Assembly (NCBI RefSeq): GCF_020424085.1
Contig: NZ_CP080203.1
Coordinates: 2,480,001-2,544,000 of the forward strand
Length of the DNA: 64,000 nt
Direction of reading: 5' to 3'
Source of the DNA: Mycetocola spongiae
GTDB lineage: Bacteria > Actinomycetota > Actinomycetes > Actinomycetales > Microbacteriaceae
Below the pieces are notes generated by a model. That model was not told the DNA's origin, searched no databases, and saw nothing but the letters and a program-made list of their open reading frames with translations. Of this stretch, positions 33,881 to 44,190 are shown in pieces (positions within the stretch are counted from its first letter, which is position 1; the number at the start of each line of letters is the position of its first letter). The translations under genes and the position numbers were made by a program.

Positions 33881-34440
33881 TGCCCCCGGCGCCGCGTGCG
33901 GGCCCCGCACCCTCCCCGCGCGCGGTGGCTTCGGGGCGGCGGGAACGCCCCGCGCGAGTGGTTCCTGCATCCCGCGCGTGTCTTGATGTACTTCCGCGGA
34001 ATCATGCGCCACGCCGAGCGACACGCGCGGGTTGCACAATGGGCTAAAACCTGTCAGACTCTTGGGGTTCGACATTTTCCGGAAAGCGCCCCGCGTGGCC
34101 CGGAAAAAACCGGCCGGCAGTGCCCTAGATTCAGCCCCTGACCTCGCGGTCTTGCGGAGGAAAGGCGGGGCCGCGGCCGGGAGGACACAACAAAATCCAC
34201 CCACCTCGCCTCGAGACCCACAGCGTGAGTCCCGAGGTATCCGTGTGGGTTGGAGCCCGTTTCCGGAACCGGTGCAAGCCGAAGCCGTGAGCTGGTCACG
34301 TTGATATCGAAAATAGTGGTGCGACATCCAGTAGTGCCCGGTGGGTAGGAGTACGTCCGAAAGGGTGTGCCCCGATCTGCGATATGGAAGAGCGTCCAAT
34401 GCGGGAGACCGTAAGACGCAAGACAGAATGAGAGTCACAA
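33881..34440 (+). promoter_or_regulatory. S10 operon upstream region and structured leader, no gene
   Basis: 560 nt without a convincing gene; short frames (for example 34032-34304) have no ribosome binding site and unusual composition. A promoter is proposed at 34032-34060. The following 380 nt contain several inverted repeats, such as ACCCACA (about 34214) with TGTGGGT (about 34243) and a TTCCGGAA palindrome near 34262, consistent with a long regulatory leader as in many S10 operons. Confidence 0.45.
34032..34060 (+). promoter_or_regulatory. Candidate S10 operon promoter
   Basis: TTGCAC, 17-bp spacer, CAGACT. The -35 is good and the -10 keeps A2 and T6 only. Confidence 0.4.
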
Positions 34441-34749
34441 ATGGCGGGACAGAAGATCCGCATTCGACTTAAGTCGTATGACCACGAGGTCATCGACTCC
34501 TCGGCGCGCAAGATCGTTGACACGGTCACTCGCGCCGGCGCAACCGTAGTTGGCCCCGTGCCGCTGCCGACCGAGAAGAACGTGGTTTGTGTAATCCGTT
34601 CTCCTCATAAGTACAAGGACAGCCGGGAGCACTTTGAAATGCGCACCCACAAGCGTCTTATTGACATCGTTGACCCGACTCCCAAGGCCGTTGACTCGCT
34701 GATGCGTCTCGACCTGCCCGCGGATGTCAACATCGAGATCAAGCTGTAG
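34441..34749 (+). CDS. rpsJ: 30S ribosomal protein S10
   Basis: 102 residues, starts [15 protein letters not shown], conserved S10/NusE. It also serves as a partner in transcription antitermination in other bacteria. First gene of the S10 cluster. Confidence 0.97.
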   Translation: MAGQKIRIRLKSYDHEVIDSSARKIVDTVTRAGATVVGPVPLPTEKNVVCVIRSPHKYKDSREHFEMRTHKRLIDIVDPTPKAVDSLMRLDLPADVNIEIKL

Positions 34750-34757
34750 GGGCGGAT

Positions 34758-35414
34758 ATGGTTACGCAGAACAAGACCGTTAAGGGTCTGCTCGGCACCA
34801 AGCTCGGCATGACCCAGGTATGGGACGAGAATAATAAGCTCGTTCCCGTCACCGTCATCGAGATTGCTCCGAACGTTGTCACCCAGGTGCGCAACATCGA
34901 GACCGATGGCTACACCGCCGTGCAGATCGCTGCCGGCCAGATCGACCCGCGCAAGGTAAATAAGCCCGACGCCGGTCACTTCGAAAAGGCTGGGGTTACC
35001 CCCCGCCGCCACCTCACCGAGGTTCGCACCAACGACGCCGCCGAGTATTCGCTCGGTCAGGAGCTCACCGTTGAGGCCACCTTCGAAGCCGGCCAGAAGG
35101 TCGACGTCGTTGGTACCAGCAAGGGTAAGGGTTTCGCCGGTGTCATGAAGCGTCACGGCTTCGGTGGAGCTCCCGCTTCGCACGGTGCTCACCGCAACCA
35201 CCGCAAGCCCGGCTCGATCGGTGGAGCATCCACCCCGGGTCGCGTCTTCAAGGGCCAGCGCATGGCCGGCCGCATGGGTGGTGAGCGTGTCACGGTGATG
35301 AACCTGCACGTCCACTCCATCGACGCCGACAAGGGTCTCATGCTCGTTAAGGGCGCTGTTCCCGGTGCGCGTGGTCGTCTCGTATTCGTCCGCACCGCCG
35401 TGAAGGGAGCCTAA
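34758..35414 (+). CDS. rplC: 50S ribosomal protein L3
   Basis: 218 residues with [12 protein letters not shown] near the N-terminus and the Arg/Gly/His-rich central extension ([14 protein letters not shown]) that reaches the peptidyl transferase centre. It begins 8 nt after rpsJ. Confidence 0.97.
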   Translation: MVTQNKTVKGLLGTKLGMTQVWDENNKLVPVTVIEIAPNVVTQVRNIETDGYTAVQIAAGQIDPRKVNKPDAGHFEKAGVTPRRHLTEVRTNDAAEYSLGQELTVEATFEAGQKVDVVGTSKGKGFAGVMKRHGFGGAPASHGAHRNHRKPGSIGGASTPGRVFKGQRMAGRMGGERVTVMNLHVHSIDADKGLMLVKGAVPGARGRLVFVRTAVKGA

Positions 35415-35419
35415 TTACT

Positions 35420-36076
35420 ATGGCTACCAAGATTGACGTTCTCGACGTTAAGGGCAAGAAGGCCGGAGCCGTTGAGCTTCCCGCCGAGCTGTTCGACGTT
35501 GAGACCAATGTCCCGCTGATTCACCAGGTCGTTGTCGCGCAGCTCGCTGCCGCACGTCAGGGTACGCACAGCACCAAGAACCGCGGAGAGCGCTCCGGCG
35601 CCGGTCGCAAGCCGTTCAAGCAGAAGGGAACCGGTCGCGCTCGTCAGGGCTCGATCCGCGCCCCTCAGATGGTTGGCGGTGGAATCGTCCATGGACCGAC
35701 TCCCCGCGACTACTCGCAGCGCACCCCCAAGAAGATGATTGCCGCCGCCCTGCGCGGAGCACTGTCCGACCGGGCCCGTGGCGAGCGTCTGCACATCGTT
35801 GAGAGCCTTTCCCTCGGAGAGACCCCCTCGACCAAGGCAGCCGCTACCTACCTGGACACCATCGCGTCGACCCGTCACGTACTGGTTGTCCTGGAGCGCA
35901 ACGACGAGATCAGCGAACGCTCGATCCGTAACATCCCCGAGGTCCACGTCATCACCCAGGATCAGCTCAACGCCTATGACGTTCTGATCTCGGATGACAT
36001 CGTCTTCACGAAGGCCGCAATCGAGGCATTCATTGCCGCGAAGTCGGCTAAGGGTACCGAGGAGGTCTCCGCATGA
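35420..36076 (+). CDS. rplD: 50S ribosomal protein L4
   Basis: 218 residues. The extended loop that lines the exit tunnel is present ([16 protein letters not shown]). In enterobacteria L4 represses its own operon. It overlaps rplW by 4 nt. Confidence 0.97.
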   Translation: MATKIDVLDVKGKKAGAVELPAELFDVETNVPLIHQVVVAQLAAARQGTHSTKNRGERSGAGRKPFKQKGTGRARQGSIRAPQMVGGGIVHGPTPRDYSQRTPKKMIAAALRGALSDRARGERLHIVESLSLGETPSTKAAATYLDTIASTRHVLVVLERNDEISERSIRNIPEVHVITQDQLNAYDVLISDDIVFTKAAIEAFIAAKSAKGTEEVSA

Positions 36077-36375
36077 GCAGCATCGTAAACAAGGACCCCC
36101 GCGACGTCATCATCGCCCCGGTAGTGTCCGAGAAGAGCTACGGTCTGATCGACGAGGGTAAGTACACCTTCGAGGTCGACCCCCGCTCGAATAAGACCGA
36201 GATCAAGCTCGCTATCGAGAAGATCTTCAACGTACAGGTCGACTCGATCAGCACGCTGAACCGCAAGGGTAAGACCCGTCGCACCAAGTTCGGCATGGGC
36301 AAGCGCAAGGACACCAAGCGTGCCATTGTTTCGCTCAAGTCGGGTTCCATCGACATCTTCACCGCTGTCGGCTAA
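36073..36375 (+). CDS. rplW: 50S ribosomal protein L23
   Basis: 100 residues, with P-V-V-S-E-K-S-Y near the start and the [12 protein letters not shown] region. L23 sits at the exit tunnel and is the docking site for trigger factor and SRP. Confidence 0.97.
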   Translation: MSSIVNKDPRDVIIAPVVSEKSYGLIDEGKYTFEVDPRSNKTEIKLAIEKIFNVQVDSISTLNRKGKTRRTKFGMGKRKDTKRAIVSLKSGSIDIFTAVG

Positions 36376-36392
36376 GGGGCTAAGGAAAAATA

Positions 36393-37232
36393 ATGGGAAT
36401 TCGTAAGTACAAGCCCACGACCCCTGGTCGTCGTGGCTCCAGTGTTGCCGATTTTGCTGAAATCACCCGCTCCACTCCCGAGAAGTCGCTGCTGCGCCCC
36501 CTGTCGAAGACCGGTGGACGTAACAACCAGGGTCGCATCACGACCCGTCACATCGGTGGTGGCCACAAGCGCCAGTACCGCGTGATCGACTTCCGTCGTA
36601 ACGACAAGGATGGCGTGAACGCTCGCGTCGCCCACATCGAGTACGACCCCAACCGCACCGCGCGTATCGCGCTTCTGCACTTCTTCGACGGAACCAAGCG
36701 TTATATCATCGCTCCGGACAAGCTGAAGCAGGGCGACATCGTTGAGTCCGGTGCCGGCGCCGATATCAAGCCCGGTAACAACCTGCCGATGAAGAACATC
36801 CCCACCGGTACGGTTATCCACAACATCGAGCTCCGCCCCGGTGGCGGTGCCAAGATGGCTCGTTCCGCAGGCGCTTCGGTTCGTCTCGTCGCCAAGGATG
36901 GCCCCTATGTGCAGCTTCGTCTGCCCTCGGGTGAAATCCGCAACGTAGACGCTCGTTGCCGTGCAACCATCGGCGAGGTCGGCAATGCCGAGCAGTCGAA
37001 CATCAACTGGGGTAAGGCCGGCCGTAGCCGCTGGAAGGGCGTTCGCCCGACCGTGCGTGGTGTCGCCATGAACCCCGTTGACCACCCGCACGGTGGTGGT
37101 GAGGGTAAGACTTCCGGTGGACGTCACCCCGTCAGCCCCTGGGGTAAGAAGGAAGGCCGGACCCGGCACCCCAATAAGGAAAGCGACAAGCTCATTGTTC
37201 GTCGCCGTACCGTCGGCAAGAAGCGCAAGTAG
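36393..37232 (+). CDS. rplB: 50S ribosomal protein L2
   Basis: 279 residues, full length. The [16 protein letters not shown] segment contains the conserved His important for peptidyl transfer centre structure. Confidence 0.98.
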   Translation: MGIRKYKPTTPGRRGSSVADFAEITRSTPEKSLLRPLSKTGGRNNQGRITTRHIGGGHKRQYRVIDFRRNDKDGVNARVAHIEYDPNRTARIALLHFFDGTKRYIIAPDKLKQGDIVESGAGADIKPGNNLPMKNIPTGTVIHNIELRPGGGAKMARSAGASVRLVAKDGPYVQLRLPSGEIRNVDARCRATIGEVGNAEQSNINWGKAGRSRWKGVRPTVRGVAMNPVDHPHGGGEGKTSGGRHPVSPWGKKEGRTRHPNKESDKLIVRRRTVGKKRK

Positions 37233-37244
37233 AGGACGTAGAAG

Positions 37245-37526
37245 ATGCCACGCAGTCTTAAGAAGGGCCCCTTCGTTGACGACCACCTGCTTCGCAAGGT
37301 TGTCAAGCAGAACGAGGCCAAGAGCCAGAATGTGATCAAGACCTGGTCGCGCCGTTCGATGATCGTCCCCGCCATGCTGGGTCACACCATCGCCGTGCAC
37401 GACGGTCGCAAGCACATCCCCGTATTCGTCACCGAAACCATGGTTGGACACAAGCTGGGCGAATTCGCTCCCACTCGTACCTTCCGCGGTCACGTGAAGG
37501 ACGACAAGAAGGGCCGTCGCCGCTAA
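37245..37526 (+). CDS. rpsS: 30S ribosomal protein S19
   Basis: 93 residues, [11 protein letters not shown] start, head protein of the 30S subunit. 12 nt after rplB. Confidence 0.97.
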   Translation: MPRSLKKGPFVDDHLLRKVVKQNEAKSQNVIKTWSRRSMIVPAMLGHTIAVHDGRKHIPVFVTETMVGHKLGEFAPTRTFRGHVKDDKKGRRR

Positions 37527-37550
37527 GGCGGCGACGATTAGGAGGAAATA

Positions 37551-37916
37551 ATGGTGGAGTCAATCGCACGCGTGCGACACATCCGCGTCACCCCCATGAA
37601 GGCCCGTCGCGTTATCAACCTGGTCCGCGGGAAGCAGGCCGTTGAGGCCCTCGCCATCCTGAAGTTCGCCCAGCAGGGTGCATCCGAGCCGATTTATAAG
37701 CTCGTTGCCTCCGCTATGGCCAACGCACGGGTCAAGGCAGACAAGGAAAACACCTTCCTTGACGAGGCCGACCTTTACATCACCAGCGCATTTGTTGACG
37801 AGGGTACGACGCTTAAGCGTTTCCAGCCTCGTGCTCAGGGCCGCGCTTTCCAGATCAAGAAGCGCACCAGCCACATCACTGTTGTGCTCGCCACTCCTGA
37901 GGAGGGTACGAAGTAA
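37551..37916 (+). CDS. rplV: 50S ribosomal protein L22
   Basis: 121 residues. The long beta-hairpin that lines the exit tunnel is present at the C-terminal half ([12 protein letters not shown]). AGGAGG lies just before the ATG. Its stop overlaps the rpsC start by 1 nt. Confidence 0.97.
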   Translation: MVESIARVRHIRVTPMKARRVINLVRGKQAVEALAILKFAQQGASEPIYKLVASAMANARVKADKENTFLDEADLYITSAFVDEGTTLKRFQPRAQGRAFQIKKRTSHITVVLATPEEGTK

Positions 37917-38668
37917 TGGGTCAGAAAGTAAACCCTTACGGCTTCCGCCTCGGCATCACCACCGACCACGTGTCGCGTTGGTTCGCCGACAGCACTAAGC
38001 CGGGCCAGCGTTATGCCGACTACGTAGCCGAGGACATCAAGATCCGCAGCCTGCTGCAGACCTCCCTCGACCGCGCCGGCGTTTCGCGCATCGAAATCGA
38101 GCGCACCCGTGACCGTGTCCGCGTGGACATCCACACGGCTCGCCCCGGAATCGTCATCGGTCGCCGCGGCGCCGAGGCCGAGCGCATCCGCGCCGACCTC
38201 GAGAAGCTCACCGGCAAGCAGATTCAGCTGAACATCCTCGAGGTTAAGAACCCCGAGGCCGACGCTCAGCTGGTTGCCCAGGGCATCGCCGAGCAGCTCA
38301 CCGCACGTGTGGCCTTCCGCCGCGCAATGCGTAAGGGCCTGCAGGGCGCTCAGCGCGCCGGAGCCAAGGGTGTTCGCATCCAGGTTTCGGGTCGTCTGGG
38401 TGGCGCCGAGATGAGCCGCTCGGAGTTCTACCGCGAGGGTCGCGTGCCGCTGCACACCCTTCGTGCGAACATCGACTATGGCTTCTACGAGGCCAAGACC
38501 ACCTTTGGTCGGATCGGCGTTAAGGTCTGGATCTACAAGGGTGACATCACCAACAAGGAACTCGCTCGCGAGCAGGCCAACTCCAAGGGCCGCAACGAGC
38601 GGACTGACCGTCCCCGTCGTGCACCTCGTGCCGCCGAGGCTCCGGTCACGGAAGGGGCAAGCGCCTAA
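37916..38668 (+). CDS. rpsC: 30S ribosomal protein S3
   Basis: 250 residues, with the KH motif [12 protein letters not shown] at about 79-90. A charged tail of about 35 residues rich in Arg, Pro and Ala follows the conserved core. It overlaps rplP by 1 nt. Confidence 0.97.
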   Translation: MGQKVNPYGFRLGITTDHVSRWFADSTKPGQRYADYVAEDIKIRSLLQTSLDRAGVSRIEIERTRDRVRVDIHTARPGIVIGRRGAEAERIRADLEKLTGKQIQLNILEVKNPEADAQLVAQGIAEQLTARVAFRRAMRKGLQGAQRAGAKGVRIQVSGRLGGAEMSRSEFYREGRVPLHTLRANIDYGFYEAKTTFGRIGVKVWIYKGDITNKELAREQANSKGRNERTDRPRRAPRAAEAPVTEGASA

Positions 38669-39087
38669 TGTTGATCCCGCGTCGCGTAAAGCACCGTAAG
38701 CAGCACCGTCCTCACCGTACTGGTCAGGCCACCGGTGGTACGGTCGTAAGCTTCGGTGAGTACGGCATTCAGGCACTCACCCCCGCCTACGTCACCAACC
38801 GTCAGATCGAGTCCGCTCGTATCGCCATGACCCGTCACATCAAGCGTGGTGGAAAGGTGTGGATCAACATCTACCCCGACCGCCCGCTGACCAAGAAGCC
38901 CGCCGAAACCCGCATGGGTTCCGGTAAGGGTTCGCCCGAGTGGTGGGTCGCCAACGTCAAGCCCGGCCGCGTGCTCTTCGAGGTATCCGGAGTCTCTGAG
39001 ACCCTGGCCCGCGAGGCACTCACCCGTGCAATTCACAAGCTGCCCCTCAAGGCACGCATCATCAAGCGCGAGGAGGGCGACGCATAA
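38668..39087 (+). CDS. rplP: 50S ribosomal protein L16
   Basis: 139 residues, starts [14 protein letters not shown], contacts the A-site tRNA elbow. The R-M-G-S-G-K-G region is conserved. It overlaps rpmC by 1 nt. Confidence 0.97.
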   Translation: MLIPRRVKHRKQHRPHRTGQATGGTVVSFGEYGIQALTPAYVTNRQIESARIAMTRHIKRGGKVWINIYPDRPLTKKPAETRMGSGKGSPEWWVANVKPGRVLFEVSGVSETLAREALTRAIHKLPLKARIIKREEGDA

Positions 39088-39407
39088 TGGCGATCGGTTC
39101 CAAGGAGCTCGTCTCGACCGAGCTCGATACATTCGAAAACGAACGCCTGGTTACGGAACTGGCTAAGGCGAAGGAAGAACTCTTCAACCTTCGCTTCCAG
39201 TCCGCAACCGGCCAGCTGGAAACCCACGGTCGCATCCGCGCCGTCCGCCGCGACATCGCCCGTATTTATACGGTGATCCGCGAGCGCGAGCTGGGTATTC
39301 GCGCAACTCCGGCCCCGCTGGAAGTTGCCCCGAAGAAGGCTGCTGCTAAGAAGACCAAGAAGACCGAGGCCGCTGAGGCCGAGGTCGTAGACACGAAGGA
39401 GGCCTAG
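39087..39407 (+). CDS. rpmC: 50S ribosomal protein L29 with extended C-terminus
   Basis: 106 residues; the L29 core (about 70 residues, with L-F-N-L-R-F-Q and R-R-D-I-A-R-I-Y) is followed by about 35 residues rich in Lys, Ala and Glu ([10 protein letters not shown]). The tail is longer than the bacterial norm. Confidence 0.96.
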   Translation: MAIGSKELVSTELDTFENERLVTELAKAKEELFNLRFQSATGQLETHGRIRAVRRDIARIYTVIRERELGIRATPAPLEVAPKKAAAKKTKKTEAAEAEVVDTKEA

Positions 39408-39409
39408 GC

Positions 39410-39709
39410 ATGGCTACCGCTAAAGAAACCGCGGCCGCAGCCGACGTCACGGAGACCGCTCGCGGTTACCGTAAGACCCGTCGTGGCTACGTTGTCAGCA
39501 ACAAGATGGACAAGACCATCGTCATCGAGGTTGAGGACCGCGTAAAGCACGCCCTCTACGGCAAGATCATCCGCCGTACCTCGAAGATCAAGGCTCACGA
39601 TGAGGAGAACAGCGCCGGTATCGGTGACCACGTTCTCATCAGCGAGACCCGGCCGCTGAGTGCTACCAAGCACTGGCGCCTGGTTGAGATCCTCGAGAAG
39701 GCTAAGTAG
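39410..39709 (+). CDS. rpsQ: 30S ribosomal protein S17
   Basis: 99 residues, with a short N-terminal Ala/Glu-rich extension before the OB-fold core ([10 protein letters not shown]). Two nt after rpmC. Confidence 0.96.
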   Translation: MATAKETAAAADVTETARGYRKTRRGYVVSNKMDKTIVIEVEDRVKHALYGKIIRRTSKIKAHDEENSAGIGDHVLISETRPLSATKHWRLVEILEKAK

Positions 39710-39743
39710 TCCTTCGGGCCTACTTTGTAGAAGGAGATAAACA

Positions 39744-40112
39744 GTGCTTCAGCAAGAATCACGGCTCAAGGTAGCGGATAACACCGGCGCCAAGGAGCTT
39801 CTCACCATCCGCGTTCTCGGTGGCTCCGGCCGTCGTTACGCCGGACTCGGGGACACCATCGTGGCAACCGTCAAGGACGCTATCCCCGGTGGAAACGTCA
39901 AGAAGGGTGACGTCGTTAAGGCCGTCATCGTTCGCACCAAGAAGGAAACCCGTCGTCCCGACGGCTCCTACATCAAGTTCGATGAGAACGCCGCAGTGAT
40001 CCTGAAGACCGACGGCGAGCCTCGCGGCACCCGTATCTTCGGACCGGTCGGTCGCGAGCTTCGCGATAAGAAGTTCATGAAGATCATCTCGCTGGCACCG
40101 GAGGTTATTTAA
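39744..40112 (+). CDS. rplN: 50S ribosomal protein L14
   Basis: 122 residues, starts [17 protein letters not shown]; interface protein of the 50S subunit. AAGGAG lies before the GTG. Confidence 0.97.
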   Translation: MLQQESRLKVADNTGAKELLTIRVLGGSGRRYAGLGDTIVATVKDAIPGGNVKKGDVVKAVIVRTKKETRRPDGSYIKFDENAAVILKTDGEPRGTRIFGPVGRELRDKKFMKIISLAPEVI

Positions 40113-40114
40113 TC

Positions 40115-40474
40115 ATGGCGAAAATCAAGAAGGGTGACCTGGTTCAGGTCATCACGGGTGCAACCCAGGCACGTGGCGGCGACCGCGGCAAGCAGGGCAA
40201 GGTTATCTCGATCAACAACGAGACCAACCGCGTTCTGGTTGAGGGCGTCAACTATGTGACCAAGCACATCCGTCAGGGCCAGACCCAGCGCGGTTCGAAG
40301 ACCGGTGGAATCGAGACTCACGAGGCTCCCATCCACATCTCGAACGTCGCCGTGGTTGACCCCGAGACCAAGAAGCCGACCCGTGTCGGTCACCGCAACG
40401 AAGAGGTAGTGAAGGACGGCGTCACCAAGACGGTCCGCGTTCGCTACGCAAAGAAGTCTGGTAAGGACCTGTAA
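40115..40474 (+). CDS. rplX: 50S ribosomal protein L24
   Basis: 119 residues, KOW-type motif [11 protein letters not shown]. An assembly initiator of the 50S subunit. It overlaps rplE by 1 nt. Confidence 0.97.
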   Translation: MAKIKKGDLVQVITGATQARGGDRGKQGKVISINNETNRVLVEGVNYVTKHIRQGQTQRGSKTGGIETHEAPIHISNVAVVDPETKKPTRVGHRNEEVVKDGVTKTVRVRYAKKSGKDL

Positions 40475-41052
40475 TGACTGACACTGCCGCGCCGGCTGGC
40501 AAGATCCAGCCTCGCCTGAAGCAGAAGTACCGGAGCGAGATCGTTCCGGCGCTGAAGGAAGAGTTTGCCTTCGGTAACATCCACCAGGTTCCGGGAATCG
40601 TAAAGGTTGTCGTGAACACCGGTGTTGGTGAGGCCGCTCGCGACTCCAAGGTGATCGAGGGCGCAATTGCCGACCTCATCAAGATCACCGGCCAGAAGCC
40701 TCAGGTAACCCTCGCCCGCAAGTCCATCGCACAGTTCAAGCTGCGCGAAGGTCAGGCAATCGGCGCCCACGTCACCATGCGTGGAGACCGTGCCTGGGAG
40801 TTCCTGGACCGCCTGATCAACCTCGCCCTGCCCCGCATCCGCGACTTCCGCGGACTCAGCGACCAGCAGTTCGATGGTCACGGAAACTACACGTTCGGTC
40901 TGACCGAGCAGAGCGTTTTCCACGAGATCGACCAGGACAAGATTGACCGCGTGCGTGGTTTCGACATCACCGTCGTCACCACCGCCAAGAACGACGCGGA
41001 GGGTCGTGCGCTGCTCAAGGCGCTCGGCTTCCCGTTCAAGGCCGCTAAGTAA
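40474..41052 (+). CDS. rplE: 50S ribosomal protein L5
   Basis: 192 residues, binds 5S rRNA and P-site t[12 protein letters not shown] and [10 protein letters not shown] are conserved. In most actinobacteria rpsN would follow directly; here a 162-nt gap with a hairpin and promoter follows instead. Confidence 0.97.
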   Translation: MTDTAAPAGKIQPRLKQKYRSEIVPALKEEFAFGNIHQVPGIVKVVVNTGVGEAARDSKVIEGAIADLIKITGQKPQVTLARKSIAQFKLREGQAIGAHVTMRGDRAWEFLDRLINLALPRIRDFRGLSDQQFDGHGNYTFGLTEQSVFHEIDQDKIDRVRGFDITVVTTAKNDAEGRALLKALGFPFKAAK

Positions 41053-41063
41053 ATAGTGACCGA

Positions 41064-41094
41064 TTGAACTCGGGCGCGGTTCATGCTGTAAAGT
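41064..41094 (+). promoter_or_regulatory. Candidate promoter before rpsH, -10 in a hairpin loop
   Basis: TTGAAC at 41064 is followed by TGTAAA (17-bp spacer) or TAAAGT (19-bp spacer, 41089-41094). Both lie in the loop of the hairpin at 41071-41108, so the promoter and hairpin overlap. Confidence 0.4.
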
Positions 41095-41112
41095 ATGCAC
41101 CGCGCCCGTTTT
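41071..41112 (+). terminator. Hairpin with T-run between rplE and rpsH
   Basis: A 10-bp stem CGGGCGCGGT (41071-41080) pairs with 41099-41108; inner CAT/ATG can extend it. TTTT follows. It could terminate or attenuate transcription from upstream. A second hairpin, GGGGTGCT (41125-41132) with AGCACCCC (41142-41149), follows. Confidence 0.55.
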
Positions 41113-41214
41113 CGGGCGGTACTCGGGGTGCTCGCAACCGCAGCACCCCTCCCACCACAGGTCGCCTGTCGTGTAACGGCAGTCGAAACCTGGTGTTTAA
41201 AGGAAAAGTTATAC

Positions 41215-41613
41215 ATGACAATGACAGATCCGGTCGCAGACCTGCTGACCAGACTGCGCAACGCTAACTCGGCTCACCACGACTCCGTGTCCATGCCGAG
41301 CAGCAAGCTCAAGAAGAACATCGCGACCATCCTCGAGCGTGAGGGTTATATTGCCGGTTGGAAGGTGGAGGCTGCCCGCGTGGGTGAGACTCTGTCGCTC
41401 GACCTCAAGTACGGCCCCAACCGCGAGCGGTCCATCGTCGGAATCAAGCGCGTTTCGAAGCCGGGCCTGCGTGTATACGCAAAGTCCACCGAAATCCCCC
41501 AGGTTCTCGGCGGCCTCGGCGTCGCCATCCTGTCCACCTCCTCCGGTCTGCTGACTGACCGTCAGGCTGAGAAGAAGGGCGTAGGCGGAGAAGTTCTCGC
41601 CTACGTGTGGTAA
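41215..41613 (+). CDS. rpsH: 30S ribosomal protein S8
   Basis: 132 residues from ATG 41215, [22 protein letters not shown] lies upstream. The C-terminal G-G-E-V-L-A-Y-V-W is typical. The frame extends upstream to 41095 without homology. S8 is the operon repressor in enterobacteria. Confidence 0.97.
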   Translation: MTMTDPVADLLTRLRNANSAHHDSVSMPSSKLKKNIATILEREGYIAGWKVEAARVGETLSLDLKYGPNRERSIVGIKRVSKPGLRVYAKSTEIPQVLGGLGVAILSTSSGLLTDRQAEKKGVGGEVLAYVW

Positions 41614-41619
41614 TCCGAC

Positions 41620-42156
41620 ATGTCGCGTATTGGAAGACTTCCCATTCAGATTCCCGCCGGAGTCACCGTAACCATCGACGGCCAGGCCGTTGCGGTTAAG
41701 GGACCCAAGGGTGAGCTGAGCCTCGTCGTTGCCAACCCCATTGAGGTTGCCATCGAGGAGAACCAGGTACTGGTTACCCGTCCCAACGACGAGCGCGATT
41801 CGCGTTCGCTGCACGGACTGAGCCGTACCCTGATCAACAACCAGATCATCGGTGTGACCGAGGGTTATACCAAGGGCCTTGAGGTCGTTGGTACCGGTTA
41901 CCGTGTTGCTCTCAAGGGCGCAAACCTCGAGTTCGCCCTCGGTTTCTCACACCCCGTCGTAGTGACCCCTCCCGCCGGCATTAGCTTCACCGTCGAGGGA
42001 AATAACAAGATCACCATCGCCGGTATCGACAAGCAGGCCGTCGGTGAGGTTGCCGCCAACATTCGCAAGATTCGCAAGCCTGAGCCCTATAAGGGCAAGG
42101 GTGTGCGTTACGCCGGCGAGATCGTTCGTCGCAAGGCCGGAAAGGCTGGTAAGTAA
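41620..42156 (+). CDS. rplF: 50S ribosomal protein L6
   Basis: 178 residues, starts [10 protein letters not shown]-terminal [11 protein letters not shown] conserved. Six nt after rpsH. Confidence 0.97.
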   Translation: MSRIGRLPIQIPAGVTVTIDGQAVAVKGPKGELSLVVANPIEVAIEENQVLVTRPNDERDSRSLHGLSRTLINNQIIGVTEGYTKGLEVVGTGYRVALKGANLEFALGFSHPVVVTPPAGISFTVEGNNKITIAGIDKQAVGEVAANIRKIRKPEPYKGKGVRYAGEIVRRKAGKAGK

Positions 42157-42158
42157 CC

Positions 42159-42518
42159 ATGGCTGTAAAGTCAAAATCAGCTGCTCGTAACCGCCGTCAC
42201 GCGCGTCTGCGCAAGAAGGTTGTGGGCACCGAGCAGCGTCCCCGTCTCGTTGTTACCCGTTCGGCACGTCACGTGTTCGTTCAGGTAGTCGATGACAGCA
42301 AGGGCCACACCGTAGCCTCTGCCTCCACCATGGAAGCCGACCTGCGTAGCTTCGACGGCGATAAGACCGCGAAGTCCCGCAAGATCGGTGAACTGGTTGC
42401 CGAGCGCGCCAAGGCCGCCGGTGTTGAAGATGTTGTATTTGACCGTGGCGGAAACCGCTACGCCGGTCGTGTTGCCGCGATCGCCGATGGAGCTCGTGAG
42501 GGTGGGTTGAACCTGTGA
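42159..42518 (+). CDS. rplR: 50S ribosomal protein L18
   Basis: 119 residues, binds 5S r[13 protein letters not shown] and the C-terminal [13 protein letters not shown] are conserved. Two nt after rplF. Confidence 0.97.
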   Translation: MAVKSKSAARNRRHARLRKKVVGTEQRPRLVVTRSARHVFVQVVDDSKGHTVASASTMEADLRSFDGDKTAKSRKIGELVAERAKAAGVEDVVFDRGGNRYAGRVAAIADGAREGGLNL

Positions 42519-43240
42519 CCGAGGCAAGCAAGGAGCAGACCGTGGCTACTGAAGAAGCCGTCGTCGAGAAGCCGGTTGAGACCGCTGCCGGTACCGACCA
42601 GTCCGGTCGTGGCAATGGCCGCGATAACAACCGCCGTGGCGGTCAGGGTGGTCGCGAGCGCGGCCAGGGCCGTGACCGTAACAGCCGTGATGCCGATAAG
42701 AGCCAGTTCCTGGAGCGCGTCGTCACCATCAACCGTGTATCCAAGGTCGTCAAGGGTGGTCGTCGCTTTAGCTTCACCGCACTCGTCGTTGTTGGTGACG
42801 GTAACGGCCTGGTAGGCGTTGGCTACGGAAAGGCGAAGGAAGTTCCCCTCGCCATTTCGAAGGGTGTTGAGGAAGCGAAGAAGAACTTCTTCCGCGTTCC
42901 CCGCGTCGGTTCGTCCATCCCCCACCCCGTACAGGGTGAGGCCGCAGCCGGTGTAGTCCTGCTGCGTCCGGCCGCTGCCGGTACCGGTGTAATCGCCGGT
43001 GGTCCGGTGCGCGCCGTCCTCGAGTGTGCAGGTATCCACGACGTCCTCTCGAAGTCGCTCGGTTCCTCGAACACCATCAACATCGTTCACGCGACCGTGA
43101 CCGCGCTTAAGCAGCTGGAAGAGCCTCGTGCCGTAGCTGCTCGTCGTGGCAAGTCGTATGACGAGATCGCTCCGGCCAAGCTGCTCCAGGTTGAGGCTCG
43201 CGCCGCAGCCGCAGCGGCCGCCGCAAAGGTAGGTGCCTAA
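42515..43240 (+). CDS. rpsE: 30S ribosomal protein S5 with extended N-terminus
   Basis: 241 residues. The core ([16 protein letters not shown]) begins near residue 90, after about 60 residues rich in Glu, Gly, Arg and Asn. GTG 42515 overlaps the rplR stop (GTGA). GTG 42542 is an alternative with AAGGAG 6 nt upstream and would give 232 residues; both are possible. It overlaps rpmD by 1 nt. Confidence 0.95.
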   Translation: MTEASKEQTVATEEAVVEKPVETAAGTDQSGRGNGRDNNRRGGQGGRERGQGRDRNSRDADKSQFLERVVTINRVSKVVKGGRRFSFTALVVVGDGNGLVGVGYGKAKEVPLAISKGVEEAKKNFFRVPRVGSSIPHPVQGEAAAGVVLLRPAAAGTGVIAGGPVRAVLECAGIHDVLSKSLGSSNTINIVHATVTALKQLEEPRAVAARRGKSYDEIAPAKLLQVEARAAAAAAAAKVGA

Positions 43241-43422
43241 TGGCCAAGCTGAAGATCACGCAGATCAAGTCCAAAATTAGTGAGAAGCAGTACCAGCGCG
43301 ACACGCTTCGCTCGCTGGGTCTTCGCCGCATCGGTGCCGTGACTGTCCGTGAGGACAACTCGCAGAACCGCGGTTATGTGAAGACTGTTGCTCACCTTGT
43401 GAAGGTTGAGGAGGTCGACTAA
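43240..43422 (+). CDS. rpmD: 50S ribosomal protein L30
   Basis: 60 residues, [10 protein letters not shown] start and L-G-L-R-R-I-G core. Overlaps both neighbours by 1 nt. Confidence 0.97.
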   Translation: MAKLKITQIKSKISEKQYQRDTLRSLGLRRIGAVTVREDNSQNRGYVKTVAHLVKVEEVD

Positions 43423-44021
43423 TGGCTGAGGAAAAGGCTGTAGCCGACGAGAAGAAGACGGCTGCCAAGGCACCCGCCGCTAAGAAGGCTCCCGCGGCCG
43501 CCGCCAAGGCTCCCGCCGCCAAGAAGCCCGCAACCAAGGCTGCCGCAGCCAAGAAGACCGAGGAGACCACGGAGGCCGCGCGCCCCCAGGTCCTCAAGGT
43601 TCACCACCTGCGTCCCGCCGAGGGTGCCAAGAAGGCCAAGACCCGCGTGGGTCGTGGTGAGGGTTCCAAGGGTAAGACCGCGGGCCGTGGTACCAAGGGT
43701 ACGAAGGCTCGCTACCAGGTTCGCCCCGGCTTCGCCGGTGGCCAGCTGCCCCTGCACATGCGTGCTCCGAAGCTGCGCGGGTTCAAGAACCCGTTCCGCG
43801 TCGAGTACCAGGTTGTGAACCTCTCGACCCTCGCCGAGCTCTACCCCAAGGGCGGCGACGTAACCGTCGACGACCTCGTGGCCAAGGGTGCCGTTCGCAA
43901 GAACGAGCTGGTTAAGGTTCTGGGCAACGGCGAGATCGCCGTCAAGCTGAACATCTCCGTGGACAAGATCTCGGGCTCCGCCCAGGAAAAGGTTGTCGCG
44001 GCCGGTGGATCGGTAAAGTAA
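43422..44021 (+). CDS. rplO: 50S ribosomal protein L15 with Lys/Ala-rich extension
   Basis: 199 residues. The first 50 are a Lys/Ala/Pro repeat (A-P-A-A-K-K-A-P), then the L15 core starts L-K-V-H-H-L-R-P-A and contains [16 protein letters not shown]. The extension is typical of related Micrococcales as far as I recall. Last gene of the spc part before a strong terminator. Confidence 0.96.
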   Translation: MAEEKAVADEKKTAAKAPAAKKAPAAAAKAPAAKKPATKAAAAKKTEETTEAARPQVLKVHHLRPAEGAKKAKTRVGRGEGSKGKTAGRGTKGTKARYQVRPGFAGGQLPLHMRAPKLRGFKNPFRVEYQVVNLSTLAELYPKGGDVTVDDLVAKGAVRKNELVKVLGNGEIAVKLNISVDKISGSAQEKVVAAGGSVK

Positions 44022-44074
44022 CACCCCGATAATTCACCTAATTTCGGCAAATAACACCGCAATTACGGTCTGAA

Positions 44075-44105
44075 TTGTTAAATGGGCCCGATAATCGAGT
44101 AGATT
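44075..44105 (+). promoter_or_regulatory. Candidate secY promoter overlapping the rplO terminator
   Basis: TTGTTA (44075-44080) and TAGATT (44100-44105) are 19 bp apart. TAGATT lies at the loop of the terminator hairpin. The long spacing makes it tentative, but secY needs a promoter downstream of rplO. Confidence 0.35.
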
Positions 44106-44124
44106 CGATTATCGGGCCCTTTTT
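44084..44124 (+). terminator. Intrinsic terminator after rplO
   Basis: A 15-bp perfect stem (GGGCCCGATAATCGA and its complement), 6-nt loop, TTTTT. It separates the ribosomal cluster from secY-adk-map. Confidence 0.9.
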
Positions 44125-44190
44125 CAATTCCGGGGCCAAGAGTAGGTAAGAAGAGTTCGCGCCGGAAGGCACGCAACCAGGAGGCCTTTT

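Noticed and set aside
34032-34304. A 90-codon frame in the rpsJ leader.
   Set aside because: No ribosome binding site, no recognisable domain, and the region is better explained as a structured leader.
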